Below, piece by piece: positions 30,586-42,700 of a DNA stretch of 64,000 bases. The DNA comes from Diacronema lutheri (taxonomy: Eukaryota > Haptophyta > Pavlovophyceae > Pavlovales > Pavlovaceae): assembly GCA_019448385.1 (NCBI GenBank), contig JAGTXO010000011.1:62001-126000 (forward strand). Reading direction: 5' to 3'. The notes beneath the pieces are model-generated. The model saw only the letters and a list, made by a program, of their open reading frames with translations. It was not told where the DNA came from and did no database searches. A program made the translations under genes and the position numbers. The stretch's first letter is position 1; every line of letters starts with the position of its first letter.

Positions 30586-33500
30586 AGCGGCGGCGGCGAG
30601 GCGGGCGGCGCTACCGCCGACGGTGGCATGGACGGTGCCGTGTCCGACGCCGCCGCCGCCGCCGACGCCGCCGACGCCGACGCCGACGCCGCCGCCGACG
30701 CCACCGACGCCGCCGCCGCCGCCGACGGCGGCGCGCCGCTCACCGCGCGCGACCTCGCGCGCGCGAGCGCCGCGGCGCGCGCCGACCAGATGCGCCCGCT
30801 GCTACCGTCCGCGACGGCGGTCGGCGCCGCGGCGGCGAAGACGGTGCGCGGCAGCGCGTCGCCCGCCGGCCCGCGCGGCCCCGGCGCGCGCGCGCGCTGC
30901 GCCATGTGCGCGCGCGCGGCAGCGCGCGCGGCGGGCGCGGCGGCGCAGCGCGCGGCGCGCGAGGTGGCGCTGCTCGCGTGCCTGATGCTGCCGCACGTGC
31001 TCGCCGTGTACGGGCACGGTGACGTTGGCGCGTGGGAGCTCTGGCTGCTCCGACCGCTCTACGCCCTTGCCGCGGCGAGAGTGCTCGCCGCTCTGGTCTT
31101 CGCGCTCGCGAGCGCGCCGCGCGTCACCGACGCGACGCCCGCGCAGTTCACGCTCGTTGTGAACGCGTACGGCGGCTGGCCGGCAATCATCCTCGTGTGG
31201 ATGCTGCTCAGCTACTTCGGCGGCGCGCTCCGCCGTGCGCCCGACTGGGCCGCGTGGACTGCGCTGGACGCACAGTTCGACTACTTGTTCGGCGTGCGCA
31301 TTTGGCTCTTCGCGATCGCCGCGTCGCGCGGCCTGCTCGAGCTCTACCTGTGCGGTAGGCGCTCGATGTCGCGCGCGCGCGCTGCGGCGCGATGCGCGGC
31401 CGCGGCGTCGACTCGAATCGCGCGCGGCGTTGCGCGCGGCACGCGCGGCCTGCGCGGACGGCACCGCCCCATGAAACACGCGAGCACGTGTTTCATGGGC
31501 GGCACCGCCCCATGAAACACGCAAGCACGTGTTTCATGGGCGGTGCCGCCCATGAAACACGCGAGCACGTGCGCGGCTTTCGGACCTGCATCGCACGCCC
31601 GAGGCGCGCGTGCGGCGCTTTGCGCACCGCGCGCGCTCACGCGCCACCCCTTCCGGCACGCGCCGCGCGCCGCCGCCGCGCCCGCCGCTGACGCGCGCCG
31701 CGCGTGCTTCCGCTCGGCCCGCGCGCGCCGGAACGTCGCAGGCATGTTCTCGCGGTTGCAGTCGTCGCACTTCACCGAGCGGATCTCGTCCGCGCTGCTC
31801 GCGCTCAAGGTCTTCCGCCTCCTCTTCGCCGCGAGCCGCGCGTCCGTGCGCCGCGCGCGCGCGCGGCGCGCCCAGGGCTGGCACCCGACCGCCGCGCCCG
31901 GCGGCGCGCCCGGCACGCCGGGCCGCGGCGGCGGCGGCGCCGGCCGGTACGAGCATGGCGGCGGTGGCGGCAAGCTCTCGTCGAGCCGCCAGCCGGCGCA
32001 GCCGCCGGACCCGTCCGATGGGCCAACGAGTCCGGCGGCGCGACTTGACGCGCAGCTCTTCGGCGCCGCCAGCGCCGACGGCGCGCGGGACGGGCGCGGC
32101 GATGGCGGCGGCAATGGCGGCGGCGAGATGGAGATGGAGATGGACGACGGGTTGGCGCTGCTGCGCGACGCGATGCAAAACGGCTCGGGCTTCGTCTCGT
32201 CGCTCGCGCAGGCGCGGCACATTGGCGCGCAGTCCTTTCGCGCGTTGCACGCGGAGCTCGCTCGTGTTGCTCCCGAGCTGCAGCACGTGCCGTCGCAGTC
32301 GCAGCTGTCGGCGCAGCTGTCGGCGCCGCCGCCAGCGCCGCCGCCGCCGCCGTCGCAACCGCCCGCCAACGTCGGTGGCGTGGCGCAGCCGCAGCCGCCG
32401 TCAGCCGTCGCGCCCGGTGGAACGACCGGTGTAACGACCGGTGTAACGGCGCTACCGCCCAGCGCGCCGAGCGCGTCGCCAGCGTTGCCCGTCATCGTGG
32501 GCGCGCTGAAAGGCGTCCCGCCGCCCATTCCGGAGGGCGATGAGGGCGGCGGCGGTGCCAGCTGCGACGGCGCGCCCGGCGCGGCCGCCACCGCCGCCAA
32601 GCCCGGCGTCAATGGCGTTGGCGGCGGGCTGGCCGGCGGTGGCGGAGGCGGAGGCGGTGGCGGGGGTGTATGCGGGGGCTTGAGTGCGGGCGGCAGCAGC
32701 GTGGGCGCGCGTTCGACGGCGCCGCACGCGCCGGCGCTGCCCATGCAGGCTTCGCGCACAAACGTGGGAGCACAGCAGCCCGCCGTGATCCCACGCGAGT
32801 GGTTGCTGCGTGTCGTCGCGTCCGCCGCGAGCGCGCAGGGCGCGCGCGTGCGCGGCGCGCTCTGCGCCAAGATGCTGCAGCTCTTTCAGACCGAGTCGGT
32901 CACGGAGGCGGACTACGTCGCCGCGACCGAGCGAGCGTGTGCGTGCTGCGCGGGGCGCCGGCCTGATTCGGCGGCGCGCGCGCGCTCGGACGCCGCGGGG
33001 GCCGCCGATTGCCAACCCCTTCGCCCCCTTGCGCGCGCGCTGGGCCCCCTTACGCGCGCTTGCAGACAAGGAGCAACGATTCATCGGTGCGTCCGTCGAC
33101 TCCTATGACTCACTGCACGCGCACGTCAACTCGTTCATTGTCGCGTCGTGGGCAGTGGTGTGCGGCATCGCCGGCGTCTTCCTTGTCGATTGGGGTGTGG
33201 ACTTGCAGCAATGGGTGATGCCCTTCTCGTCCACGGTGCTCTCCGCAGCCCTCGTCTGCGGCTGGCTGCCGTACGAGACCATCTCGGGCATCCTGTGCGC
33301 GCGCGCGTCACGCCGGACGGCGCTGCGCGCGGCAGGCGGCGGGCGGCGACCTGCGGCCGCGCGTGCTCCGGCCCAGCGCGCGCCCACGGCGTCGGCGCGC
33401 CCCTCGCGCGCCCACGCGCAGGTACGTGCTCGTCGTGCGCCCGTACGACATTGGCGACCGCATCATGATCATCGACCCTGGCCGGCCGAGCGGCGGGACA

Positions 33501-34164
33501 GAAGGCCTGATTGTCTCCGAGATCCACCTGACGTCAACGCGCGTCATCCACTGGAATGGAGAGCAGCAGACGATCATGAACCACATCACGCGCAGGCTCG
33601 TCGTGATCAACATGAACCGATCGGGCCCCTGCCTCATCACACACCGCATCGAGCTGCCCGCCCACGTGCCCGGCGCCAAGATCTCCGAGATCGTCGACGC
33701 AGTGCGCGTCTACGTTGAGGCGCGCTCGCAGGTGCGCCGCCGCGGGCGCGCGCACCGCGGCGCGGCGCCGCTGCCGCGCGCGTGTCGAGCGGCGGCTTTT
33801 CGCCAAACGCTTTTTTTTATTCCTCCTCCCTTCCCCCCTCCTTCCTATTTTTGGCGCGCAGGACTGGGTGGGCGTTGCATCGGCAAACCTCGAGTCCACG
33901 CAGTACTCGCGCGGCCTCGTCGTGCTCGAGATCTACGTCAAGTCGGCGCACAAGCGGTGCGACGAGGGGCCCATCTACGCAGCCAAGACGAGTCTGCTGC
34001 TCTTCGTCCACTCCTACCTGCAGGCCGCGGGCATCGAGTTTGCGCGGCCGGTACAGCCCGTGCGGCACATTTTTGGCGCGAACGGCGGCATCGACGCCGC
34101 GGCGCTGCGCGCGCTCGGCGTGACGGCGTGTGCGAGCAAAGCAGGCAGCGTGTATGGAGGCTGA
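30172..34164 (+). CDS. MscS-like mechanosensitive channel
   Basis: Exons 30172-31354, 31742-32938, 33066-33294, 33422-33731, 33862-34164; all phases agree; 1073 aa. After an Ala/Gly/Asp-rich cytosolic N-terminus come four hydrophobic helices (about residues 260-390). These are followed by a long Gly/Pro-rich loop, then two more helices (AHVNSFIVASWAVVCGIAGV and WVMPFSSTVLSAALVCG). The MscS signature beta domain follows: YVLVVRPYDIGDRIMIID, then EIHLTSTRVIHWNGEQ and YWNH-like IMNHITRRLVVINM. Layout with six helices and a big cytosolic loop matches plant MSL10-type and fungal Msy proteins, which release ions on membrane tension. Upstream 30105-30171 holds a small AT-rich patch with CTTTTAAGCTTTTAACGAC. 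Intron 1 is enlarged by hairpin repeats. Confidence 0.88.
31461..31570. repeat. Array of short hairpins inside an intron
   Basis: Two and a half copies of a palindrome with arms CCCATGAAACACG / CGTGTTTCATGGG and a loop of about 5-6 bp. They are separated by GCGGCACCGC-type spacers which themselves pair (GGCACCGCC/GGCGGTGCC). Lies in intron 1 of the MscS-like gene. Confidence 0.9.
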
Positions 34165-34482
34165 GGCCTGTTCTTTCCAACTTTTTGAACGGCGCGAGCG
34201 CTGATGCCCGCCCCCTGAACGGACATGACCGGACCTGACCTGACCAACCGCCTTGCGCGCCGCCCGATGGGCGGCGATGCCAGCCCGAACCGCCTGCGCG
34301 AGCGCGGTCGTACGCCGCACGCGGGGCGCCGCCGAGGGTGCGCACTGCACTGCGTCCAGCGGCGCGGCCGCGCCCGCGCCGGGCGCTGGCGCGCGCCGAG
34401 CCTGTGGCTTGGCCCCATGCGCACGTTGCGCGCGCTTGCGCGCGCGCGCGCTGCTCGCGCCCCTGCGCGCCTCTGCGCGCGC

Positions 34483-35454
34483 TCAGAGCATGCCGCCGGC
34501 CGCGGTCGTGCTCTCGCTTGCGAAGAGCTGCAGGTCGAGCAGCACCTGCCGCTCGGCGCCCTGGAGGCCGGCATCGTGCGTGAAGACGGCGGGCAGGTCC
34601 TCGAGCTGGCTGGCGATCTCGTTGACCGAGAAGAACAAGGCGGCGATGAGCAGCGAGGCGCACGGCGACACCCACGGCGTCGCGAACGTGCCCGCGGAGA
34701 TGACGACAGGGACGGTGAAGCAGAAGCCGAACGTCCACGCCGTCGCAAGCTCGGACACGCTCGCAGGCAGCGGCATCTTCTTCGTGGACATGACCTCGTT
34801 GTACGCGGCGACCATCTCGGAGACGGACGCATTGACCTGCGCGCAGAGCGCCGCGTCGAAGCGGCCCGCCTCGCGCTGCATCGCGATCAGCTTGGAGACG
34901 AGCTTGACGGCAAAGAGCGTCGGCGTCGGCTTGTGCGCGCCGCCGACGACGAGCATGTCCTCGACGGTCATCAGGTGCGGGTCCTTGACGACCGGCTCGC
35001 CCTTGACCGCGTGGTTGAGGCAGCGCACGGAGAAGCCGAGCAGCCGCGCGAGCTCCGAGCGGAACGTGTACACGCCCTTCTTCTCATGCTCGGCGCCGGC
35101 CGAGATGGTGAGCGCCTCAGTCACGTGCGACGCGGTGATCGCGATGGCGGTTGCGGCCGAGTAGAAGCGGGAGAGCGCGGCCTTGGCGACCGAGAACTGG
35201 TACATCGCGTGCGCGAGGCGCAGCACCAGGAAGAGCCCGAGCACGATCGCGAGCACGGTGTGCACGAGCTCGGTCACCGTCGACCCGCTGAGCGCAGCTC
35301 CGTCGGCAAACAGCGCGTCAAACACGACACCGATCACGGCGGAGATGACGGCGAGTGTGAAGACGTACAACGCCGTCTTCACGGGCGACGGCACCTTCCC
35401 TGCGCACATCGGCGGCTCCGGCCGGCCCGTCTCGAGCAGCTCCATCTCCGCCAT
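34483..35454 (-). CDS. Bestrophin-like anion channel
   Basis: Single exon, start ATG 35454, 323 aa. Hydrophobic segments at about residues 25-50, 60-88 and two closely spaced ones at about 235-290. The second segment runs into LVLRLAHAMYQFSVAKAALSRF, at the position of the bestrophin FR..xAY.RW.EgR block. The last pair (VPVVISAGTFATPWVSPCAS then ALFFSVNEIASQLEDLPAV) matches the C-terminal P..I..E-x-P block. Bestrophins conduct Cl-/HCO3-; in algae some sit in thylakoids and feed CO2 concentration. Identity with animal bestrophins is weak, so the call rests on topology and these blocks. No clear plastid leader is present. Confidence 0.55.
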   Translation of the reverse strand: MAEMELLETGRPEPPMCAGKVPSPVKTALYVFTLAVISAVIGVVFDALFADGAALSGSTVTELVHTVLAIVLGLFLVLRLAHAMYQFSVAKAALSRFYSAATAIAITASHVTEALTISAGAEHEKKGVYTFRSELARLLGFSVRCLNHAVKGEPVVKDPHLMTVEDMLVVGGAHKPTPTLFAVKLVSKLIAMQREAGRFDAALCAQVNASVSEMVAAYNEVMSTKKMPLPASVSELATAWTFGFCFTVPVVISAGTFATPWVSPCASLLIAALFFSVNEIASQLEDLPAVFTHDAGLQGAERQVLLDLQLFASESTTAAGGML

Positions 35455-35838
35455 TTGCGCCGCACTCGTGTGTCGGCCACCGCGCAGCTCTGAGCTCGGG
35501 CAGGCCGGCCCGGGACAGAGGGAATAATAAAAGGGGATTTTCGACTTTTCGGCGGGCGATGGCCGCGGGGCCGTCCCCACTGGCCCACTCCCGCGCATAC
35601 TTTTCGGCGGGCGACGGCTGAGCGGCGAGCGCCGGGGCCGTCCACACTCCCCGGTCCCCACTCCCCACGTCGTGGCGGATTTCTTTTCCGGGCCCTGGCC
35701 ACGAAGGACCCGCGGAGCGCGGGCAGGCGCAAAAAACGACGGACGTAGGCGTTGCGCGGGAAGAGCAACGCCGTCACTGTCACGGGCAAGTGGCAAGGTG
35801 CGCACGTCGGGAGGCGCGCAAATGCGGGCCGCAGCAGC
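35455..35838. other. Intergenic / 5' region, no gene seen
   Basis: Upstream of the bestrophin-like start there is GGGAATAATAAAAGGGG (about 35519-35536). Two imperfect repeats of TTTTCGGCGGGCGA occur near 35546 and 35600. The rest is GC-rich without features. Confidence 0.5.
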
Positions 35839-36651
35839 TCATGCGACCGATGGCAGGCGCGCGTCGGGCACAGCGGGCGCGGCGGCGAAGAGGCCCGCGC
35901 CGCCACTCGCACTGCCGCCGCCGCCGACGCCGCCCGGCAGCAAGCTCGCCTGCCTGAGCGCGCGCGCGCCGTTCGGCGCGCCGACTGCGGCGAGCTCGAG
36001 GCCCGGCTCGGCGCTGGCATTGCGCCGACGCGGACGCGCGGATTCGACGGCGGGGAGGAGCGCGAGGCGCAGGTCTGACGCGAGGCGCATCGCGAGCAAG
36101 AAAGTATCGAGCTGGGAGTCCTTCTTGCCCGCGCCCGAGTCGCGCACACGCGCGCAGACGCCGAGCAGCGTCGCGATGGCGTTAGCGAGCATGGCGGGCG
36201 CGTCGATCGCCTCGGCACGCGCAGGCTCGGCGTGCGCGAGCGCGAGCAGTTCGCGCCGCGCGAGCGGCTCGGCGTCGAGCACGCCAAGCAGCTGCGCCGC
36301 GGCGCCGATGACCTCGGCCGCGCGGCGCGAGAAGCTGAGGACGAGCGCAATGTCGACGAGGGCGAGGCGTAGCTCGGCGGGCGAGGACGAGCCGGCGAGG
36401 CGCGCGCCCGCCGCCTTGCCCTGCTCGAGGGCGCGCACGAAGCGCGCCTCCTCCGAGCCGTCGTTTTCCAACAGCTCGTTCTGCACGAGCCGCCGCCGCT
36501 GCCGCGCGTCCGACGCGAGGCGATCGGCATGCAATTGCGCCTCACGCAACCCATGCGCGTTGATGACCGCAAAGCGCGCCGCGGCGGCGCGCCCCGGCAA
36601 AGATAGGCCGGTCCTTTGGGGGGGGTGCTGTGTCGCGGGTGCGCGCGACAT
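35839..36651 (-). CDS. Hypothetical helical protein (270 aa)
   Basis: Single uninterrupted frame from ATG 36651. After a short Pro-rich start, residues 25-200 read as amphipathic helices rich in Ala, Leu, Arg and Glu (for example LREAQLHADRLASDARQRRR and ELRLALVDIALVLSFSRRAA), followed by a Gly-rich stretch. No signal peptide, transmembrane segment or catalytic motif. The stop lies about 385 bp upstream of the bestrophin-like start on the same strand. I do not recognise a family. The opposite-strand frame of similar length looks like noise. Confidence 0.5.
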   Translation of the reverse strand: MSRAPATQHPPQRTGLSLPGRAAAARFAVINAHGLREAQLHADRLASDARQRRRLVQNELLENDGSEEARFVRALEQGKAAGARLAGSSSPAELRLALVDIALVLSFSRRAAEVIGAAAQLLGVLDAEPLARRELLALAHAEPARAEAIDAPAMLANAIATLLGVCARVRDSGAGKKDSQLDTFLLAMRLASDLRLALLPAVESARPRRRNASAEPGLELAAVGAPNGARALRQASLLPGGVGGGGSASGGAGLFAAAPAVPDARLPSVA

Positions 36652-36897
36652 TTCGTTTCAGGTGGTCGAGCGGGACGGGCTGCAGACAAGGAAGAAACTT
36701 TAAGGGGATTCCTCATTCCTTGATTTTTTTAGGGTTCGGTAACGGGGCACGAGCCGCTGGGCGCGTCAGCACTCAACATTCCACAAGGTCGACGCCAGCC
36801 GCTGCGTCCACGCCGCGCGGCACGTCCTCTCCCCCACCCTCACCGAATAATCTACTCATAAAGCCCTTAAAAAAAATAGCTCGATTCTTGTTTCTCC

Positions 36898-37224
36898 TTA
36901 CATCGGCGGCATGCGGTCGTGCTGCACGCGCTGCATGCGGTCGTGCATCGGCGGCAGCATGGACGGCGCAGCTTGCGACGCGACGGCGACAGGCGCCATG
37001 GGCGAGGGCTTCGTCGGCTGAATCGGCTGCATCGGCTGCATCATCGGCATGGACGGCTGCATAGGCGCCATCACTTGCTGCAGCATCTGCTGCAGCTGCT
37101 GCAGCTGCATCCACTGCTGCTGCAGCTGCTGCGGTGGCGGCTGCTGCAGCAGTTGCTGTTGTGGCGGCTGCTGAAGCAGCAGCGGCTGCAGCTGTTGCGG
37201 CTGCTGCTCCTGCAGCTGCAGCAG

Positions 37225-37273
<49 letters not shown>

Positions 37274-37352
37274 ATTTGCTGCAGGACCTGCTGCAACTGC
37301 TGCAGCTGCATCCACTGCTGCTGCAACTGCTGCGGTGGCGGCTGCTGCATCC

Positions 37353-37408
<56 letters not shown>

Positions 37409-39225
37409 GGCTGCTGCTGCTGCTGCTGCATTTGCTGCAGCATCTGCTGCAGCTGCTGCAGCTGCATCCACTGCTGCTGCAGCTGCTGCTGTGGCTGCAG
37501 CAGTTGCTGTGGCAGCTGCTGCGGCTGCGCCTGCGGCTGCAGCGGATGCTGCGGCTGCGGCTGTTGCTGTGGCGGCGGCGGCCGAGGCTGAGGCGGCGTG
37601 GGCAGTGGCGTCGGTAGCCGCGGCGTCATCGACCAGACCGACGCGTCGCTTGGGCTGCGTCTGCCGCCGCCCGCGCGCGACGCTCGTCGCTTGACGGGCG
37701 GGCAGGGGGCGAGCAATGCCCCCGCCGAGCACTCGCTGTCGACCGGCGGGCTCGGCGCGAGGCGGCGAAAGAAGGGGGCCAGACGCGCGCGCTTGGCGCC
37801 GACCTTGCCGCCAGCGCCCTTGCCGCGCTTGGCGAGCGCGCCCGTCGCGCCGTCGGCACGCGCACCGGGCGAGGCGGCGTCGTCACGCGACGCGGGCGCG
37901 CTGCTCGCGCGCTCCGCTTCGGCGCCGCTCGTTTCGGCAAACTGCGCGCCCCGGACGGGAGCGGCGCGGCCTTCGGGCTGGTTGACGAGCATAGCCGACA
38001 GGATCAGCTGTAACGGCTGCTCAGCGACGGACGGCGGCGGGGGCGAGGCGGCGAAGTGCAGCGGCGAAGCCGACGGCGGCCACCGCGCGGCCGGTTGGCA
38101 GAGCGCGGCCGGCGGTGGGGGCGAGGCGGCGAAGTGCAGCGGCGAAGCCGACGGCGTCCACCGCGCGGCCGGTTGGCAGAGCGCGGCCGGCGGTGGGGGC
38201 GAGGCGGCAAAGTGCAGCGGCGAAGCCGACGGCGTCCACCGCGCGGCCGGTTGGCAGAGCGCGGCCGGCGGTGGGGGCGAGGCGGCGAAGTGCAGCGGCG
38301 AAGCCGACGACGGCCACCGCGCGGCCGGTTGGCAGCGATCGGCAGGCGAGCTGGCGCTGCGCGTGGGCGGCAAGTCGGCAAACCAATGCGACAGCGCCGC
38401 CGGACTGCGCGCGCGCATCGGCTGCGCCGGCTGCTGCGCCGGCCAGTGCTCGAAGGACTGCCTCGCCGGCGGCGGCGTGACGGCGTAAGGCGGTGGCGGG
38501 ATCGCCGACTGTGCGAGCTGCGCAGGGTGCACCTGTGCGAGCGACGGCCCGAGCGGGGCGGACGCAACCGGTGGCGCCAGCTGCGGCGCCGGTGGCCATA
38601 GCGCAGCCGGCCAAGGCGCGCGCGCGCCGGCCTGCTGTTGCGCGGGCGAGCAGACGGGCGCCGGCTGCGCCCATTTCGACGCGCCGCCAAAGAGCTCCTC
38701 GGCGTGGCGCTGCTGGTGCGCGGCGAGCTCGGTCACGTCCGTGAAGCGCCGGCCGCATCCACCAAAGATGCACGTAAAGACGATCGTGCGCGCCGGCCGG
38801 TCGTCGCCCGCCGGCGCGCTCGCCGCGGCGACGGGCGCGCGTGTGCGCACCGGCCCGAGCTCTTCGGCCGGCGCGGGCCGTTCGACCGTCGCCCTGTCGG
38901 CCTCGTCATGCGCAGGCGCGAGTGCATGCGCGGCCACCAACGGCGCGCCGTTGCTCGCGCCGCCCGGTGCGCCGCCGACGCCGGCCTCGCCGTGCCGCCT
39001 GCAGGGGAGCGCGCCGACGCTCTCCGCCACGAGCCGGCCGTCGCCGTTGTCGTCTGCCAACGCGTCCACGCCAACGTCGCTCGGCGCGCCAATCGAGTCG
39101 CGCGTCGCATCGCCGCGCGCAGCGCGCGCCCACGCCTGGCCGCACGCGCACGCCTGGCCGCACGCGGCGCTGCGCGCCGCGTTCGCCGGCGGCGCGCCGC
39201 AAGGCGATGTTGGAACGCGTACCAT
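36898..39225 (-). CDS. C2H2 zinc-finger protein with Pro-rich repeats and polyglutamine tail
   Basis: Single-exon 775-aa frame. One C2H2 finger of the pattern CIFGGCGRRFTDVTELAAHQ followed by QRH lies near residues 150-175. Downstream is a Pro/Ala/Gln-rich region with about four copies of a 26-residue unit (CQPAARWTPSASPLHFAASP...), then a basic patch (KRGKGAGGKVGAKRARL) that could be a nuclear signal. The tail is dominated by long Gln runs interrupted by MQLQQLQQ repeats. A single finger plus a glutamine-rich activation-type tail suggests a nucleic-acid-binding regulator; targets unknown. The TAA stop is followed by an AT-rich stretch (36840-36897). Confidence 0.7.
37080..37500. repeat. CTG/CAG microsatellite (polyglutamine coding)
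   Basis: Several long CTG runs on the plus strand, the longest about 37219-37273 and 37347-37410, within the coding region of the zinc-finger gene. Confidence 0.9.
38029..38340. repeat. 78-bp in-frame tandem repeat, about four units
   Basis: Near-identical 78-bp units beginning around GCGGCGAAGTGCAGCGGCGA; units differ at a few codons only. 78 bp is 26 codons, so copy-number change keeps the frame. Confidence 0.9.
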
Positions 39226-39338
39226 TTTCGGTCCCGCTTGACCTGCACTCTCGCGTCACACGGCCAATTGCGAGCCACGACGAGGCGATTCGAACGGGCT
39301 CCGATTGGCCAGTTCACTCACGATTGGCTTCAGCATAG

Positions 39339-39347
39339 CGTTCCGCC
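39339..39347. repeat. Left 9-bp target-site duplication (CGTTCCGCC)
   Basis: Identical to 43767-43775; flanks the Mutator-like element. Confidence 0.9.
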
Positions 39348-39763
39348 CGGGCAAATTGTATTGCGGACTCCGGAATTCAGGTTGCGGCAGAACTCCGGAG
39401 CCGAAGCCAGCGGATTTCCTTCGGGGCCGAACGCCGGCACGAGAGCCGCGCCGGCATCGCGGCTCCTTCGCGGCAGGAGTTCGCCAGCGCGCCCGCTCCT
39501 CGACGTGCGCGTGCAGCCGGACATGCCGCGAGTGCTCCCAGGCGCCGCTCGCACGCCCACGCCCGGCCTCGCGACCTCACTGATGCTTTGCGACCTCCGA
39601 CGCGCCGCACGCGCGCCGCACGCACGCCGTACGCGCGCGCCGCAGCCTTTTGAACGGCGCGGCGCACCTCGCTCTCGCTCCCGACGGCGACGAGCCGATG
39701 GGCGCCAGCGAGTCCGCTCCTATGTCGAGCGTGCCGCTCGATGAGCCACTCGATGCCGACACC
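39348..39763. repeat. Left terminal inverted repeat of the MULE
   Basis: Near-perfect reverse complement of 43351-43766; contains the transposase start codon region. Confidence 0.9.
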
Positions 39764-42700
39764 GGTCAAGACCTCGACTCGCATAAGTCGACGCCTCCGG
39801 GCTCGCCGCTCAGCCCGCCAAGCGTAGCGCCAAGCGTAGCGATGCCGCCCACGCCGCCGGAGTTTCTCTACGTGGCAGCGCCTCCTCCCGATCGCGAGAT
39901 GCGCAGCGGGTGGTCGCCTCGTGCTCTCTTCGACTCGACCGACGAAGTGGCTCCCATCGCATTTCGCGACAGCTACGGCGAGGACTTGGACTGCTACGGC
40001 GGGCCGGGCGGGCCGAACGTTGAGGACGACGGCGAAGACGACGGCGGCGGGCGCGTCGGCGGCCGCAACGAGCAAGACGGTATGAGGCTGCGCGCACCAC
40101 CGTCGCGCCTGCCGGGCAGCTTCGGCACGCGGCCTGCTTGCGCGGAGGCCGGCGAGCAGATCAACGCGCCATCCCGCGCGCCATCCAACTCGGCAGCGGC
40201 CCCGCCTTCGGTTTCGGGCTTGGAGGCGCCGCGCGCGTCGACCGATGCGAATTTGCGCGCTGCCGGCGTTGGCGTGTCGCCGTCCGAGTTGCCACCCGAG
40301 GGGACTAACGAGCCTCAAGACACTCGCCGCAGTCTCCAGGCGATCGCGAACGACACCAGCAGGTGGCGCAGCGAGTGGACGTCGATCGAGGACACGGCGT
40401 GGTATGAGGTGCCGCAAGGGCCTTTCCTCGATCGCAAGAGCGCGGCCGACAGCCTGCACGCTCACTTCAAGCTGGCGGGCTACAGCACCTACCTCTCGAG
40501 CTCGCAACCTGCGATTGCAACGAGGGGCGCGCGCGTGGGCGTCTACTGCTGCTATAACGCGTCGAAGCGCGAGTCGCGGAGCTCCGGCGTGCGCTTGTCC
40601 AAGCCTAAGGTCGTGATTACGGAGGAGACGAAGTGCGACATGTTCCTTATGCTCGAGGAGTCCCTCAACGGCTGGGTCATTAAGCACGGCAGGCTCGACC
40701 ACAACCCAAAGCACCCTGTCAACGCGCCACCGCCGCTGACGGACGCCGACAAGAAGTGCACATAAACCAAGAACCGCAAGATTTCGGACCAGCTTCTGGA
40801 TACGGTGACGCCCGCCGTCCACCGCCTCGCCAAGACGGTCTCGGCCATCCACGCGCACCTCGAGACCGAGGCCAAGGAGAAGGGCATCACCGTCACGTTC
40901 ACGTATCAAGACACGGCCAACACATTTGCCGTCACGCACGCGGAGCGCTTGCACGACTGCACCGGCATGATGAGCCTCCTCAATGAGCGCCTGGCACAGG
41001 GTCTCTTCAAGTCAGAGGAGATCGACGCGGACGGCCGGCTCCAGAACGTCTTTTTTGAGATGGTGCGCTTGCCGCGCGCGCGCGCGCGCTATGAATTGTT
41101 GCCAATCCTCTGACAGATCCCCGTTTATGCTCCTCCGCACACCCTTGCAACTGCTTCCTTTGTGCGCAGCAAGGGGGCTTTAAGGCGTACGCGCGCAACG
41201 AGAACCGGAACGTGATCATGTTTGACCTCACGTTTGGCACGAACCGGCACGGCATGAAGCTCGGCTTCTTTGCCACAGTTGGATACAACGGCGAGACGAT
41301 CATCCTCGCCTGCGTCATCCTCATGTACGAGTCGAAGGCCTCGTTCGAGTGGGCGTTTGCTAAATTTCTCGAGTGCTTCAAGATGCCGCCGGCCGTCATC
41401 GTCACTGACGGTGATGTGGGCCTCATCGGCGCGTGCGCGAGCAAGCTGCCGACTACCCGCCGCCTCGCGTGCGTTTGGCACCTCAGCCTCAACTTCACTG
41501 CGCACATTCGGCCGATCCTCTGCTTTGACTGGAGCGTATGGCGCACCGCGCTGAACGCGTGGTGGCGCCTCGCAAAGCAGTCGGACAAGAGCGCCAGGCA
41601 CACCTTCGACCACGACTTCCAGAAGATCGTCGACGTCGTCGCGGCGCTTAAGCCTGTGGGCTCCGACGCGCGCGCGCACGCCAAGCACGCGTCCGCGCTC
41701 AAGTGGCTCGACGGCCTTCGCAGCGTCAAGGACACCTGGGCCGCGTGCTACACGTGGTCAATTTCTACGCTCGGCGTGCATTCGACTCAGGTATCTCGCG
41801 CGCCGCCCGACTGTCCGGCGTGCGCAAAGCCGCGTTGCGCAAATGCGCACAACGTATGTCCTGTCCTTTGCTGCGCCGCTCCTCCGCCGCGCGCGCCACC
41901 GCTTCTTCTCGCGCAGCGCTCGGAATCAATGCATGCGGCGGTCAAACGGCATGTCGTCCACAACATGCTGCTCGTCGACCTAATCAACGCGCTCGACCTG
42001 TACAAGTCGTGCAGCGGCGTCCAGGCGGAGATGCGCAGAGAGGCGACGATGCTCAAGCAGGCCTTCCACGCGGCGCAGGAGATGCCGTCCGTGCGCACGC
42101 TCATCGAGACCAACATCATTTCGCCGCACGCGGTCATGCTCGTCAAAGCGCAGGCGGCGCAGGCTCAGCAGTACAGCTGCATGCTGTTGGAGACGCGAAA
42201 CGGCGAGGAGGTCTTTGCGGTTAAGCGCGTGCCCGCACCGGCCAGCTCGGCGGGCGGGGGCAGCTCGGCGGGCGGGGGCAGCTCGGGCTTAGGCAGCATG
42301 GCGGGTGATCGCTGCGGTGTGCCCGCAGAAGCCGCAGCCACGGCGGGCGCGGCGGGCGAGGGCGTGACGGGCGAGGGCGAGGTGGGCGCGGCGGGCGAGG
42401 GCGCGGCGGGCACGGCGGGCACGGCGGGCGCGGCAGGAGCGGAGGGGGCTGAGGGTGGCGAGGACTACGATACGCTCGGACTGGAGAGCTTTGCGGACAG
42501 CGGCACGCTCGCCGTCTCGCTGGCACGTGACCTCGAGCGAGAGATGCAGGGAGCGCCGCCGATGACCGAGGGGACCAACATTCGCTCGTGTGACCTCAAC
42601 ATTTTGTCGGACCCGCTCGAGCGCCGCACTACGACCCTGACGAGCTGCTCGTGCCAGTTCCACACGTCGTATGGGTACGCTGTGGCTGCTTGACCCATAC

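Noticed and set aside
36919-37617. Leucine/histidine-rich plus-strand frame
   Set aside because: Reads CTG repeats as Leu; it is the antisense of the polyglutamine tail.
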